Positions 17,449 through 26,677 of a stretch of 38,294 bases of DNA are shown piece after piece. This DNA is from Promethearchaeota archaeon. Its GTDB lineage: Archaea > Asgardarchaeota > Lokiarchaeia > Sigyniarchaeales > SOKP01. Position 1 is the stretch's first letter, and every line of letters starts with the position of its first letter. Below the pieces are notes generated by a model that was given only the letters and a program-made list of their open reading frames with translations, did no database searches and was not told the origin of the DNA. The stretch lies in NCBI GenBank assembly GCA_016839585.1, contig JAEOTZ010000055.1, positions 1 to 38,294 on the forward strand, in the 5' to 3' direction. The translations under genes and the position numbers were made by a program.

Positions 17449-18753
17449 ATGGTTTCTATTTCTTTTCTAGGGGGATGTAGGGAAGTTGGTCGCTCAGCTA
17501 TTTTAATAGAATCTAAGAGCGGAGCTAAATGTATCTTAGACTATGGTATTAGATTTAAGAATGAAAACAGACTACCTTATGATACTAATTTAAGCAATCT
17601 AAAAGCTGTTGCATTAACTCATAGTCATATTGACCATTCTGGAGCTTTACCATTCTTATATAAAACCTATGAAGGGCCATTCTTTACTAATCCAGTATCA
17701 TTAGCAATAGTAGAAGTTCTTATTAGAGATATGATAAAAATATCTGATTTTCCATATCCGTTTGGTTTTAGGGAATTGGAAAAAGTAAAACAGAATGCAA
17801 ATTTTCTTAAAAATAAAGTTCGCTATAAAATTAAAGATAATTTTTTCATAACGTTTATTAATGCAGGACATATACCTGGAAGTGTTTCTATTCTTATAGA
17901 AGTAGATAACAAAAAAATTCTCTATTCAGGAGATATTAATACTCAACTGACGAACTTAATTAACCCCGCGAATTCTTTAGATATTCCTGAATTAGATGCA
18001 TTAATTATTGAATCAACTTATTCACTTAAAGAGCATCCTGATAGGGATCAACTCGAGAAAAATTTTGTAGAGAAAACTACTGATATTACTGAAAATGGAG
18101 GTAGCGTCTTAATTCCTGCTTTTGGAGTGGCTCGTTCCCAAGAAGCTCTTTTAATTTTAGATAAATACAATTATCCAGGTAAGATTTTTCTAGATGGTTT
18201 AGCAAGAAAAGTGTCTAAGGTATATCTAGATTACCCAGAGTCTATTAGGAGTCAAGGAATCTTTAAAAATGCTTTAAAAAAAACCAAATTTGTTATAAGA
18301 AGGAAGGGTCGAAATATCGCAAAAAATTCAGTTGGAGTCATCATTACTCCTTCAGGTATGCTTAAAGGAGGTGCGGCAATTGAGTATATTCAAACAATAT
18401 TAACAGATCCATCCTCTGCTGTTTATTTAGTTGGATATCAAGTAGAAGGATCTCCTGGAAGAGGACTTTTAGATAATGGTATTTTTGAATTTAGTGAACG
18501 AGGACTCAAGAAACATACAATTGATAATATAAAAATAAGAGCTAAATGTGAATATGATTATTTTGATTTTTCAAGTCATGCTGATAATCTGCATCTTTAT
18601 GATTATATAGACAATTTAAATTTTTATGATAATTCAAATGATATTTTCTGTGTTCATGGTGATAATAGATCAACTACAAGTTTTGCAAGTGAGTTAGTAA
18701 AAAAAGGGTATAACTCAGTTGCTCCAGAGATAGGAGAAGTTTATAAAGTTTAA
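17449..18753 (+). CDS. Metallo-beta-lactamase/beta-CASP ribonuclease (aCPSF2/RNase J-like)
   Basis: A 434-residue zinc-dependent nuclease of the CPSF73 superfamily. Visible motifs are HSHIDH (58-63), the metal-binding His141 in AGHIPGS, Asp162 in YSGDIN, the beta-CASP acidic residue in IIESTYS (Glu188), then PSGMLKGG, SSHAD near residue 377 and CVHGD near 403. There are no N-terminal KH domains, so it matches the short archaeal forms (aCPSF2 or archaeal RNase J) and not aCPSF1. Expected roles are RNA trimming and decay. It converges with the DHH gene, with 19 bp between the stops. Confidence 0.9.
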   Translation: MVSISFLGGCREVGRSAILIESKSGAKCILDYGIRFKNENRLPYDTNLSNLKAVALTHSHIDHSGALPFLYKTYEGPFFTNPVSLAIVEVLIRDMIKISDFPYPFGFRELEKVKQNANFLKNKVRYKIKDNFFITFINAGHIPGSVSILIEVDNKKILYSGDINTQLTNLINPANSLDIPELDALIIESTYSLKEHPDRDQLEKNFVEKTTDITENGGSVLIPAFGVARSQEALLILDKYNYPGKIFLDGLARKVSKVYLDYPESIRSQGIFKNALKKTKFVIRRKGRNIAKNSVGVIITPSGMLKGGAAIEYIQTILTDPSSAVYLVGYQVEGSPGRGLLDNGIFEFSERGLKKHTIDNIKIRAKCEYDYFDFSSHADNLHLYDYIDNLNFYDNSNDIFCVHGDNRSTTSFASELVKKGYNSVAPEIGEVYKV

Positions 18754-18772
18754 CTATATTTAATTTGCTAAA

Positions 18773-20299
18773 TTAATTAGCGCTTAATTGTAATTGTTTA
18801 TTAATTATAGTATTACAATTTTCAAGAAAAATTTCTATTTTATTGACAGGTACTTTTGTTCCGGCTGCAGGTGGATGTCCTCCTCCTAGTACATCTATAT
18901 TTGAAAGTTTACACGCGTCTCTAATAGCTTGTGAAAGGTTCACTCCTTTTTTTACAATTTTTTTATGTGCCCTCCCTGAAATTTTATACACCTCCTCATC
19001 TTCTCTTTTAGCTACCCCAAAGATAGGTTTAGTTTTATCTATTCTATTACTTTTTTCAAAGATTAACATTGAGGTTATTGTTCCTATTATGCTCTCTGGA
19101 ATTACGTCTTCTCCAAAATAATATTGAATATATTCTTTTTCTTGAATTTTTTTTTGCTCGAAAAGCCATGATAAGCTTTTTACCAATAATTTTTTATATT
19201 CTATTAAATTATCATGAGATTTTTCATACGCAATTTTTCTATCTCCCATTGCTATTGCTATTCCTAACGAGGCACTATTCGTACGTCCACATGCATTTAA
19301 TAGATTAGAAAATTCAGCTATATCATGAAGCTCAGAACCAACTTTTTCCTTTATTAATAGGTATCTATTAATTATTAGTTTTTCTATGATTAGACTTGGT
19401 TCTATATTGAATTTAACCGAAGCATATTCAATTATAGTTGATGATATCTTTTGTTTTTCTTCTTGGTTTAAATCATTTAATGTTTTGATTTTTCCTTCAG
19501 AATTTTCCATTAAAATTCCTGAAGTTTGTAAAAGTTTTAAAGATCTATTAGCATCATTAGTTAGTCCTGGTAAATTTATATCCTTAGAAAATGCTATTGC
19601 TTCATTCAAAGGTTTTATTGCTGAAAAGTTTAAATCATTTACAACTTCAATTAAATTAACATTCTTAGCATCTTCTAAAATTAAAGAATTGATTCCTATA
19701 AATGATTTATTAGGGCCCTGATTTTGAATATCTCCATTAGCACCTATTAATGCAATAGGTGAGAGGTCGATATTTTTCTCATTTAAGCACTTTGAGAAAT
19801 AATAACAAATTCCTGCGCCAGAAATCTCATAACTTCCGTCGATCCCATAAAAATAAGGATTTATATGCCAAGGACTAGTTTCTTCATGGAGTTCTCCAAG
19901 TTTATCAATTTCATTTTTATTAGAAATTTTTTGAGGGAGGTGGTGATCCAATATTATTAAGTTATGGAATTCTTTTTTATGGAATAATTGTTTTTGAAGT
20001 TCCAAATATTGACCACTCCCAAAATCCGAGAATATTAGTAAATTATTATAATTATTGACCTGATCAGAGATTTTATTTATTTCTTCTCTTTCTAACTGTT
20101 TTAGAACTGTGATTTGATACGGAATCCTTTCTCGATAAAAAGTTTTGCCAAGAATTGCACCTGAACTTAAACCATCAGCATCCAAATGAGTATAAATACG
20201 AATTGATGATTCTGATTCTTTTATTTGGTCATAGAAATACTGTTTAACTTTATTTAAATCCTTCTCCAATTTATTTAATTTCTTAATAGTATCACTCAT
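18773..20299 (-). CDS. DHH/DHHA1 phosphoesterase, RecJ/GAN-like
   Basis: A 508-residue protein of the RecJ superfamily. The N-terminal DHH domain has HLDADG (38-43), FSDFGSG (91-97) and DHH (118-120), which bind two metal ions. The C-terminal DHHA1 domain has GGGHPPAAG (472-480). Archaeal members act as single-strand exonucleases; one group (GAN) binds the GINS replication complex and another acts on RNA. Length and a helical region between the domains fit archaeal RecJ homologues. An N-terminal coiled segment precedes the DHH domain. The precise subgroup is not decidable by eye. Confidence 0.9.
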   Translation of the reverse strand: MSDTIKKLNKLEKDLNKVKQYFYDQIKESESSIRIYTHLDADGLSSGAILGKTFYRERIPYQITVLKQLEREEINKISDQVNNYNNLLIFSDFGSGQYLELQKQLFHKKEFHNLIILDHHLPQKISNKNEIDKLGELHEETSPWHINPYFYGIDGSYEISGAGICYYFSKCLNEKNIDLSPIALIGANGDIQNQGPNKSFIGINSLILEDAKNVNLIEVVNDLNFSAIKPLNEAIAFSKDINLPGLTNDANRSLKLLQTSGILMENSEGKIKTLNDLNQEEKQKISSTIIEYASVKFNIEPSLIIEKLIINRYLLIKEKVGSELHDIAEFSNLLNACGRTNSASLGIAIAMGDRKIAYEKSHDNLIEYKKLLVKSLSWLFEQKKIQEKEYIQYYFGEDVIPESIIGTITSMLIFEKSNRIDKTKPIFGVAKREDEEVYKISGRAHKKIVKKGVNLSQAIRDACKLSNIDVLGGGHPPAAGTKVPVNKIEIFLENCNTIINKQLQLSAN

Positions 20300-20415
20300 T
20301 TTTCTTGAGTTAAATCAAATCATAATTTTAAAATCAATAATATATAATAGATTATCAAAATAATAATAAATACTCAATTATTAATTCAAAAAGTAAACTT
20401 TAGAAGTGAAAAATA

Positions 20416-21411
20416 ATGCATCATGTAAAAATTAATGAGCTAAGCCTAACGTTAGTCAATGACATAATTAAAAATAAAGAGTTATATGGTGCACAAGTAA
20501 CAAAACTAAACAGTGGTCATACAGTCATAGATATGACAAATGCATCATGGATTGGAGGCAAGCTAGTAGGAGAGGTTTGTATGGGAGGATTAGGGACTGT
20601 AAATTTTACTAGTTACAATTTAGATGGATATTATCTTCCAGCTATAAATGTTTATACTTCAATTCCTATTATTTCTTGTATGGCATCTCAATTAGCAGGT
20701 TGGAATGTAAAATTAAAAAAGGAAGTTGAAAAGAATGGTGAATGGAAAAAAAAAGTTGTTTTTCAATCTCTAGGTTCTGGTCCAGCACGAGCTAAAGCAA
20801 AAACAGAAAAAATATTTGAAGAAATTAGTTATATCGATGAATCAGAATGTGCTATTGTCTTTTTTGAAACAAGAGAAATGCCAAATGAGGAAGTTATGGC
20901 AATTGTCTCGAATAAATGTAAGGTAGAAGCAGAAAAAACATTTGCTGTATGTGCCCCCACCGCTTGTCTAACTGGATCAATTCAAGTTGCAGCTAGAATA
21001 GTTGAAACCGGTATACATAAATTACATGAAATCCATTTTCCATTAGAAGTTATAAAGGATGGATTTGGCACTACAACAATTGCTCCTATAGCTAAAGATG
21101 ATTTTGCAGCTATGGGGACTACCAATGATTCCATTATTGCTGCTGGAATGACATTCTATACTATTGAAGTAGATAAAGAGAAAGAATCAGAATTATTTGA
21201 TCTTCTTAAAAAAGCTCCTGCAAATCAATCTTCAAGTTATGGAAAACCATTTAATGAGATCTTTAAAGAAGCAAACTTTGATTTCTACAAAATAGATCCA
21301 GGATTATTTGCTCCAGCACTTTACACAATAAATAATATCAAAACAGGAAAATCGATAACGTTGGGAAAAATAAATCACGAATTATTAAAACAATCCTACG
21401 GATTTATTTAA
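20416..21411 (+). CDS. mch: Methenyl-tetrahydromethanopterin cyclohydrolase
   Basis: A 331-residue enzyme that interconverts 5-formyl- and methenyl-tetrahydromethanopterin, the step between Ftr and Mtd. Family length is full. Signatures include the N-terminal segment with NSGHTVIDMTNASWIGG, the MGGLGTVNF block, VCAPTACLTGSIQVAARIVE and the GFGTTTIAPIAKDDFAAMG block near residue 230. It forms its own transcription unit, divergent from the DHH gene. With Ftr and Mtd it shows that tetrahydromethanopterin-linked C1 metabolism operates here; the methanogenesis-specific enzymes are not in view. Confidence 0.96.
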   Translation: MHHVKINELSLTLVNDIIKNKELYGAQVTKLNSGHTVIDMTNASWIGGKLVGEVCMGGLGTVNFTSYNLDGYYLPAINVYTSIPIISCMASQLAGWNVKLKKEVEKNGEWKKKVVFQSLGSGPARAKAKTEKIFEEISYIDESECAIVFFETREMPNEEVMAIVSNKCKVEAEKTFAVCAPTACLTGSIQVAARIVETGIHKLHEIHFPLEVIKDGFGTTTIAPIAKDDFAAMGTTNDSIIAAGMTFYTIEVDKEKESELFDLLKKAPANQSSSYGKPFNEIFKEANFDFYKIDPGLFAPALYTINNIKTGKSITLGKINHELLKQSYGFI

Positions 21412-21482
21412 TTAGAAATAAGCTTAATAATTAGAAACGTGTAAATAAATATTTTTTTTATTTTTCTTTAACAGATTTATAC

Positions 21483-22526
21483 TTAAATATTGGTTAATTC
21501 TTCTTGAAATTTTAAAATTTCAGCAACTGAAATATCGCTGTCAAACACAATTTTTTTCTGAATTCCTAAATATGCACATGCAATTTTTGCGGCAGCAGCA
21601 ATTTCAGCTTTCTTAAGTGTTATTGAATACTCATCTTGCTGAATTTGATCTTCTTGAAAATGATTTTCTTGAAATTGTCTATCCAGTAAATGGTAGACTC
21701 TTTCACTTTTCATTTTATACAGTAATGAACCCATTTTTTCAGCAACTTTGAAAGGCAATTGATTTTTTGCTACTAGTCGAATGATATTATTAATATCAAA
21801 ATAATTTAGAGTTTCAAACTTGGCACGTAAAAAGCTTTTTAAATTTTCAGAGTTTTGTTCACATTCTTTTTCTGTCCAATCGTAAATAGCTAACTTTCTT
21901 CTAAAAAATATTAATTCCCAATTAATATTTATTTCCTTTAATAGCTCTAGTAATTTATCATCATTAGCTTTTTTGGATTCTATAATAATATAAAGTTGAA
22001 GTCCATAATATTTATGTTCCTGTTGAAGAAAAAATCCTCTTTGTTGCATAGAGGCAAGGATGAGGAGTTTAAATGAATAAATATTGTCTGATATATTCTT
22101 TTTTCCACAATTCAAATATATTACATTTCCCTCTTCACTAACATATTCACTATCCAAAAAACCTAGTATACTTTCACTATTTTCCTTAATAAAATCTCGC
22201 AATCCACTTAAGGTAGGTTTAACATCAAATTTTATTAAATCACTTTCTGCAACTGTAACATAATCATTATAATTGCTTCCGATAGCTAATTTAATTGAAT
22301 TCAATTTTAGTTCTTTATCAGTTCCAAAAACTTTTTTAAAAGCTTTGTTAATTGGAAATACTTCATTCTCCAAAATTTTTAGATCTGCCATAGAACTCTC
22401 ATAAGGTTCAGGATCATTTAACATTTTATTTAAAATAGGAGCTTCTGAAGCGTCAACTTCAATTTCATAAGATTTTGCTAAGTCCTTACGAATAGCACAA
22501 ACAGATCGGTTTTTTTTATTGTACAT
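21483..22526 (-). CDS. Protein of unknown function, true N-terminus uncertain
   Basis: The ATG at 22526 gives 347 residues that I do not recognise. The protein is soluble and mixed alpha/beta, with a Gln/Glu-rich linker (RQFQENHFQEDQIQQDE) before a C-terminal helical region (KKAEIAAAAKIACAYLGI). The reading frame stays open for 32 codons upstream of that ATG, to the stop at 22623-22625, and reads as a basic plausible sequence (RIRRRKTRSDSTESKYIEKF). No ATG, GTG or TTG occurs there; ATT at 22616 is the only tolerable initiator. A TATA-like TTTATTTAAAA lies about 45 bp further upstream, better placed for that earlier start. Function not assigned. Confidence 0.6.
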   Translation of the reverse strand: MYNKKNRSVCAIRKDLAKSYEIEVDASEAPILNKMLNDPEPYESSMADLKILENEVFPINKAFKKVFGTDKELKLNSIKLAIGSNYNDYVTVAESDLIKFDVKPTLSGLRDFIKENSESILGFLDSEYVSEEGNVIYLNCGKKNISDNIYSFKLLILASMQQRGFFLQQEHKYYGLQLYIIIESKKANDDKLLELLKEININWELIFFRRKLAIYDWTEKECEQNSENLKSFLRAKFETLNYFDINNIIRLVAKNQLPFKVAEKMGSLLYKMKSERVYHLLDRQFQENHFQEDQIQQDEYSITLKKAEIAAAAKIACAYLGIQKKIVFDSDISVAEILKFQEELTNI

Positions 22527-22757
22527 TGAAATAGATGTATGATCATCAATTACCGCTCGAAATTTTTCAATGTATTTACTTTCCGTACTGTCCGAACGAG
22601 TCTTTCTACGTCGAATTCTTAATCAACTTGTCGATATTAAAAAATTTTATGTAGGTTATTTTAAATAAAAAAATCCAATCTTAAATTCTTATCTAAAAAA
22701 AAAAATAACATTTCTCTTTAAATTTTAAGTTGAAATTAAATAATATTCAAAATTTTC

Positions 22758-22937
22758 TTATTCCTTATCTTGTTCAACAAAATAATTATCTCCCTTTTTT
22801 ATATACACAATTGTAGAACCAAAATTATTACGTACAGTATATTTAGCACCTTGAACATCTAAAATCTCTATAGAATAAGATAATCTCCGCTTTTTTAAGA
22901 TATCATCAATGATCCTTTTTTCTTCTTCCGAGTCCAT
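22758..22937 (-). CDS. Small 59-residue protein
   Basis: ATG 22937 to TAA 22758 encodes 59 residues: an acidic N-terminal helix (MDSEEEKRIIDDILKKRR) and then a strand-rich part (YSIEILDVQGAKYTVRNNFG and TIVYIKKGDNYFV). The codon pattern is that of real genes here, with clean alternation of hydrophobic and charged residues like a small beta-barrel or SH3-like fold. No family recognised. It sits alone between the unknown 347-residue gene and the glycosyltransferase and is likely to be missed by length filters. Confidence 0.6.
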   Translation of the reverse strand: MDSEEEKRIIDDILKKRRLSYSIEILDVQGAKYTVRNNFGSTIVYIKKGDNYFVEQDKE

Positions 22938-23301
22938 AATTTTGTTTCATTTCACAATACAAAAAAAGGTTATGATTTTAATTCATCAATAATGAATAAA
23001 AATTATAATACAATAAATCATTGAATTACTAAAGATTTATATTTACTAACTTGATGATTGTTAAATAATCTAAATATAGAATTGTCAAAAATGGGATAGG
23101 AATAAATAAATAATCGCTTTTGCTTTTAAGTTTTTTCCGTTTTTGTCTTATTAAAAAGTCGCCCATTTTTTAATAAAAGAAATGATTTAATAATTAGATA
23201 ATCTTTTGATTAAATGTTACCAGAAATTGTTTTAACAATTTTTGATCGATCAAATATTTCAATAGCACCTTTAAACTACTTTTAACTCCCGAGGAAATTA
23301 T
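22938..23301. other. Non-coding gap with T-tracts and two palindromes
   Basis: This 364-bp gap has no plausible reading frame. It holds a pyrimidine-rich stretch (about 23118-23150, TTTTGCTTTTAAGTTTTTTC and onward) and, nearer the glycosyltransferase gene, two adjacent palindromes listed separately. GAGGAAATTAT directly precedes the next ATG and acts as its ribosome-binding site. Confidence 0.5.
23224..23254. repeat. Two adjacent palindromes upstream of the GT4 gene
   Basis: AAATTGTT-TT-AACAATTT (23224-23241) is a perfect 8-bp inverted repeat with a 2-bp centre. It is immediately followed by, and shares one T with, the perfect 14-bp palindrome TTTGATCGATCAAA (23241-23254). They lie 48-78 bp before the glycosyltransferase ATG, a place suited to an operator for a dimeric regulator. 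Confidence 0.55.
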
Positions 23302-24552
23302 ATGGCAAAGGATAAACTGGATATCGGTTTTTTCACGAGTATGTATAGTCAAATTAACGGAACTGCAATTTCAGTACGAAATCTAGCTGAAGCAATGGCA
23401 AAGCACACTCATCATAATATACATGTTTACGCACCGGGTATTCAAAAGCCTAAAAACGGACCGAAAAATCTTCGTCTTCATAGCTTTTTTGGAGCTAAAA
23501 TTAGTCCTAAAACGGGATTTGTACTAAGTTTTCCAATACATAAGTATTTTTTCTGCAATAAAGACTATTTAGATATTGCTCACATCCATACACATGCCAC
23601 ATTTGGAAGTATGGCAATTAATTGGGCTAAATATCTTGGAATACCAATGGTGGGGACACATAATTCTCCATTATCATTTTACACATCACAATATATCCCT
23701 GTAGTAGGGAAACTTCTTTCAAAAATGGACTGGGTGTGGCGATATGAAAGACATATATTGGATAAATACGATTTAGTAGCTGTTCCAACAAAATCTAAAA
23801 AAGATCTACTCATAAAACAAAGATTTAAAGAACCAATCGTTTGTTTAACCAATGGAATAAATGATATTTATTATAATGAGTTAAGGGAAAATGGTATTCG
23901 CGATCAATACAATCTAGGAAATAAAAAAGTGCTGTTATATGCTTCTAGATTATCTCCTGAAAAACATCAAATAAGTATTATTAAAACATTTAAAAAGATT
24001 CATAGAGAAGTACCAGATTCTCATTTACTCTTAGTAGGAAGTGATGGTCCCTCAAGTGATCATGTGAAAAAATTAATAAGAAAAAAGAATTACAGGGAAT
24101 TTGTTTCATATGCTGGCAGAGTTCCATTTAATGATCTATTAAAACTTTATAATACTGTAGATCTATCTTGTCTATGGTCTTGGGTTGAGGCAGAAGGATT
24201 AGTGTTAATTGAAGCAATGGCTCAAGGAACTCCAAGTGTAGGAGCTAATGCATGTGGAATTTCAAATGTAATTAGACATGGAAAAACAGGTTATCTTGCC
24301 AATAATTTAGTAGATTTCAAAGAAAAAGTAGTGAAATTATTTAAAGATGATGATCTTAGAGCTGAGTTTGGTGAAAATGCTAAGAGAGTTGCTGAAAGTT
24401 ATAGAATTAGTAATGTAGCTAAAACTTGGATAAAGCTTTATGAGTTTATAATAGAAGAACTATATCCATTGAGGTATTACAGAAAAGATAGAAGCCATAG
24501 AGTTAAATTAGTCAAGGATTTTGTTAAAGAATTACCAATTGTTCGGTTCTAA
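23302..24552 (+). CDS. GT4-family glycosyltransferase
   Basis: A 416-residue retaining GT-B glycosyltransferase. The N-terminal acceptor domain begins DIGFFTSMYSQINGTAISVRN, with HIHTHATFG and GTHNSPLSFY loops. The C-terminal nucleotide-sugar domain has LLYASRLSPEK, LLLVGSDGP and the EX7E signature E296-AEGLVLI-E304. The similarity is to the lipid-linked sugar transferases of the family (1,2-diacylglycerol or phosphatidylinositol glycosyl/mannosyltransferases), so membrane glycolipid synthesis is the likely job. GAGGAAA stands 9 nt before the ATG. No membrane helix is seen; it is a peripheral enzyme. Sugar and acceptor undetermined. Confidence 0.9.
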   Translation: MAKDKLDIGFFTSMYSQINGTAISVRNLAEAMAKHTHHNIHVYAPGIQKPKNGPKNLRLHSFFGAKISPKTGFVLSFPIHKYFFCNKDYLDIAHIHTHATFGSMAINWAKYLGIPMVGTHNSPLSFYTSQYIPVVGKLLSKMDWVWRYERHILDKYDLVAVPTKSKKDLLIKQRFKEPIVCLTNGINDIYYNELRENGIRDQYNLGNKKVLLYASRLSPEKHQISIIKTFKKIHREVPDSHLLLVGSDGPSSDHVKKLIRKKNYREFVSYAGRVPFNDLLKLYNTVDLSCLWSWVEAEGLVLIEAMAQGTPSVGANACGISNVIRHGKTGYLANNLVDFKEKVVKLFKDDDLRAEFGENAKRVAESYRISNVAKTWIKLYEFIIEELYPLRYYRKDRSHRVKLVKDFVKELPIVRF

Positions 24553-24568
24553 CTTGTTTCAAAAATTT

Positions 24569-25339
24569 TTAGAAATTAAAATTAATACGTTTTTTTTCTA
24601 ATTTTTGCTCACATTTTTCACATAAATAAACTGATTTTTTATCAATATCCTCAATATTAACAGAAAAGCGCATTACACATAAATTGTTGTCACAATGTTC
24701 AGGACCTAATACAAGGTGTCCAATTTCATGTATGGTTTCTTTAATCACTCTTTCATTAAATAAATCTTGATTATCTTGCCTATTATAAAAATTCTCTTTT
24801 AAACTTAGTGTTGACACTATGGAACATTGATGTCTTAAGTGAGTTTCTCCAAACAAGAAGAAAATATTATCTTCACTACTTGAATATATAGGAAGGTTTG
24901 TAATGGCAAGTATCATATCAATGTTCTCTCCTTTCTTTTTATTTATTAAAATTTGATAAAATTTATTTGTTGGATGAAGTCCTATTCTTTCATTATTTTC
25001 TGTCATTTTAAATTTATTTTTTACACCTTTATTGAAAATTTCTTTAGAAAAGGTAAAATCACCTAAATTTCTAAAATCATAAAAGAAAGAATCAAATATC
25101 AGATTTAGATTCATTTTAATTGTGTCAAATAACGTATCCTTAAAATCTCCGCAAAATAACACTCCTAAATGACATGGAAAAATGAATTGCTTTGGTAATT
25201 CTGCAATTAATTCAAACTCATTTTGATGATAAATACCTATTCGAAAAACTAATCTTTTTAATTTGTCTTTAAATTTTATTTCAGATAATCTCTGAAAATA
25301 TTTAGATAATTTTTCTTCGTATTTTTGAAATTTTACCAT
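24569..25339 (-). CDS. amzA: Archaemetzincin-family zinc metalloprotease
   Basis: A 256-residue protein with the archaemetzincin C-terminal signature: HEIGH (204-208), H215, C216, C221, M223 and a CEKC pair (240-243). This is the catalytic zinc site plus the family's four-cysteine second zinc site. The N-terminal 200 residues are the family's alpha/beta part (ILAITNLPIYSSSEDNIFFLFG is the usual strand before the site). One oddity is confirmed at the DNA level: three residues (LVL), not two, separate HEXXH from the following Gly, and 16, not 17, separate the Met from the CXXC. The substrate of archaeal archaemetzincins is unknown. It is convergent with the glycosyltransferase. Confidence 0.88.
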   Translation of the reverse strand: MVKFQKYEEKLSKYFQRLSEIKFKDKLKRLVFRIGIYHQNEFELIAELPKQFIFPCHLGVLFCGDFKDTLFDTIKMNLNLIFDSFFYDFRNLGDFTFSKEIFNKGVKNKFKMTENNERIGLHPTNKFYQILINKKKGENIDMILAITNLPIYSSSEDNIFFLFGETHLRHQCSIVSTLSLKENFYNRQDNQDLFNERVIKETIHEIGHLVLGPEHCDNNLCVMRFSVNIEDIDKKSVYLCEKCEQKLEKKRINFNF

Positions 25340-25612
25340 TATTAGAGTTAAATAAAGAAATATCCAATTAAATAATTTCTTATAATAATTTAAAGAGATA
25401 AAAATGTTAAGAGAGATGTATTGATTTTATCTTTCTACTTTTCTTTTATTCAGAAGAAAAATTAGCATACAAGAATTTAATTTATTATCTATAGGTATTT
25501 AAATTATTAAAGATATTAAAAATTAAAATATAAAAATTTTGCTTAAGTTAAGTCAGAGAAAGCAGAAAATTCAGAGAATTTAAAAATAAATGAAGAGAGA
25601 GTTACAACTACA

Positions 25613-26590
25613 ATGGAAGATAAAGCTTCAGAAAAAGATATGGTTGAAAAAGATTTTATTCCGCACTTTTTTCCAACATATAGAATCAAAAGAAAACTAT
25701 ATTCTCTCCCAATAATTATTGTAGTGCTTGTAGCTGGATTATTAGCCTATTTAACATATATTGAAGCGGGTGTTCAGATAGAAGGCGGTTATTTTTCTGA
25801 AAGTGAATTGGGAGCTCTAGGTGGTTTATTAAATGGCCTAATATATACAGCTTTAGCAGCAGTATCTGCATTTGTAATAATTTATTTTGTAAAACGAAAA
25901 GGAATTGAAATTTTAAGATTCATATTTGGGATAAGCTTTGGTTTAGTTGGATTTTTTCAAACTTGGTTTTTTGGACAGATTATAATATTTCTAATTTTCT
26001 ATAAATCTCCTATATTGTTTTATCTTTTTTATTATGAGCTAATCTTTTTTTCAGCTGTCTTAATAATAATTATGCTCTATAAATATTTTACTTCTGTCTC
26101 AATTTATACAAAAAACTTTATAGTTTTATATATTGGTTTATTAATAGGCGCTTCAATGGGAGTATTAATGCCACTTTGGACTACTTTGGCCATTTTGATT
26201 GGTATTTCTTGTTGGGATATATATGCTGTGTTGTCTAAAAAGGGACCAATTAAACAGATGATTGATTTTGCTTCTAATTCTGATGATCCAGAAAATTTAC
26301 TTGAAGAAGAACAGAAAGAGAAAATTAAAAGTGGGGAACTTACCTACGATACTTCTAAATTAGAAATTGGAATAGGTGATTTAGCATTCTATAGTATGCT
26401 TACATCAAGTGCACTTGTACAGACAAATAATATTTTTATTATGCTTTTTACTGCAATTGCAATACTAATTGGAACAGGAATAACCATTTCTGGATTAAAA
26501 CGCAACAAAATATTACCTGGTTTGCCTATTTCTATCTTTCTTGGTATTGGAACGATGTTATTATCTTGGTATTTATTCTCACTATTATGA
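25613..26590 (+). CDS. Presenilin/signal-peptide-peptidase-like intramembrane aspartyl protease
   Basis: A 325-residue membrane protein with about nine hydrophobic segments. The three family signatures are in the right order: CWDIYAV (Asp202, the YD-type motif of TM6), GIGD (253-256, the GxGD motif of TM7, Asp256) and LPGLP (301-305, the PAL-type motif before the last helix). The long charged loop between 206 and 250 (DDPENLLEEEQKEK) corresponds to the TM6-TM7 loop. It would cleave helices of membrane proteins within the bilayer. The Tyr of the YD motif is Trp, and Ala of PAL is Gly. It matches archaeal presenilin homologues; its substrates are unknown. Confidence 0.88.
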   Translation: MEDKASEKDMVEKDFIPHFFPTYRIKRKLYSLPIIIVVLVAGLLAYLTYIEAGVQIEGGYFSESELGALGGLLNGLIYTALAAVSAFVIIYFVKRKGIEILRFIFGISFGLVGFFQTWFFGQIIIFLIFYKSPILFYLFYYELIFFSAVLIIIMLYKYFTSVSIYTKNFIVLYIGLLIGASMGVLMPLWTTLAILIGISCWDIYAVLSKKGPIKQMIDFASNSDDPENLLEEEQKEKIKSGELTYDTSKLEIGIGDLAFYSMLTSSALVQTNNIFIMLFTAIAILIGTGITISGLKRNKILPGLPISIFLGIGTMLLSWYLFSLL

Positions 26591-26677
26591 ATTTAAAACT
26601 TTAAAGTTTAATTTATATTAATTTATTAAATAACAAACTTCTAAAAATAATATAGATAAGAAAAATGGTTGAATATT

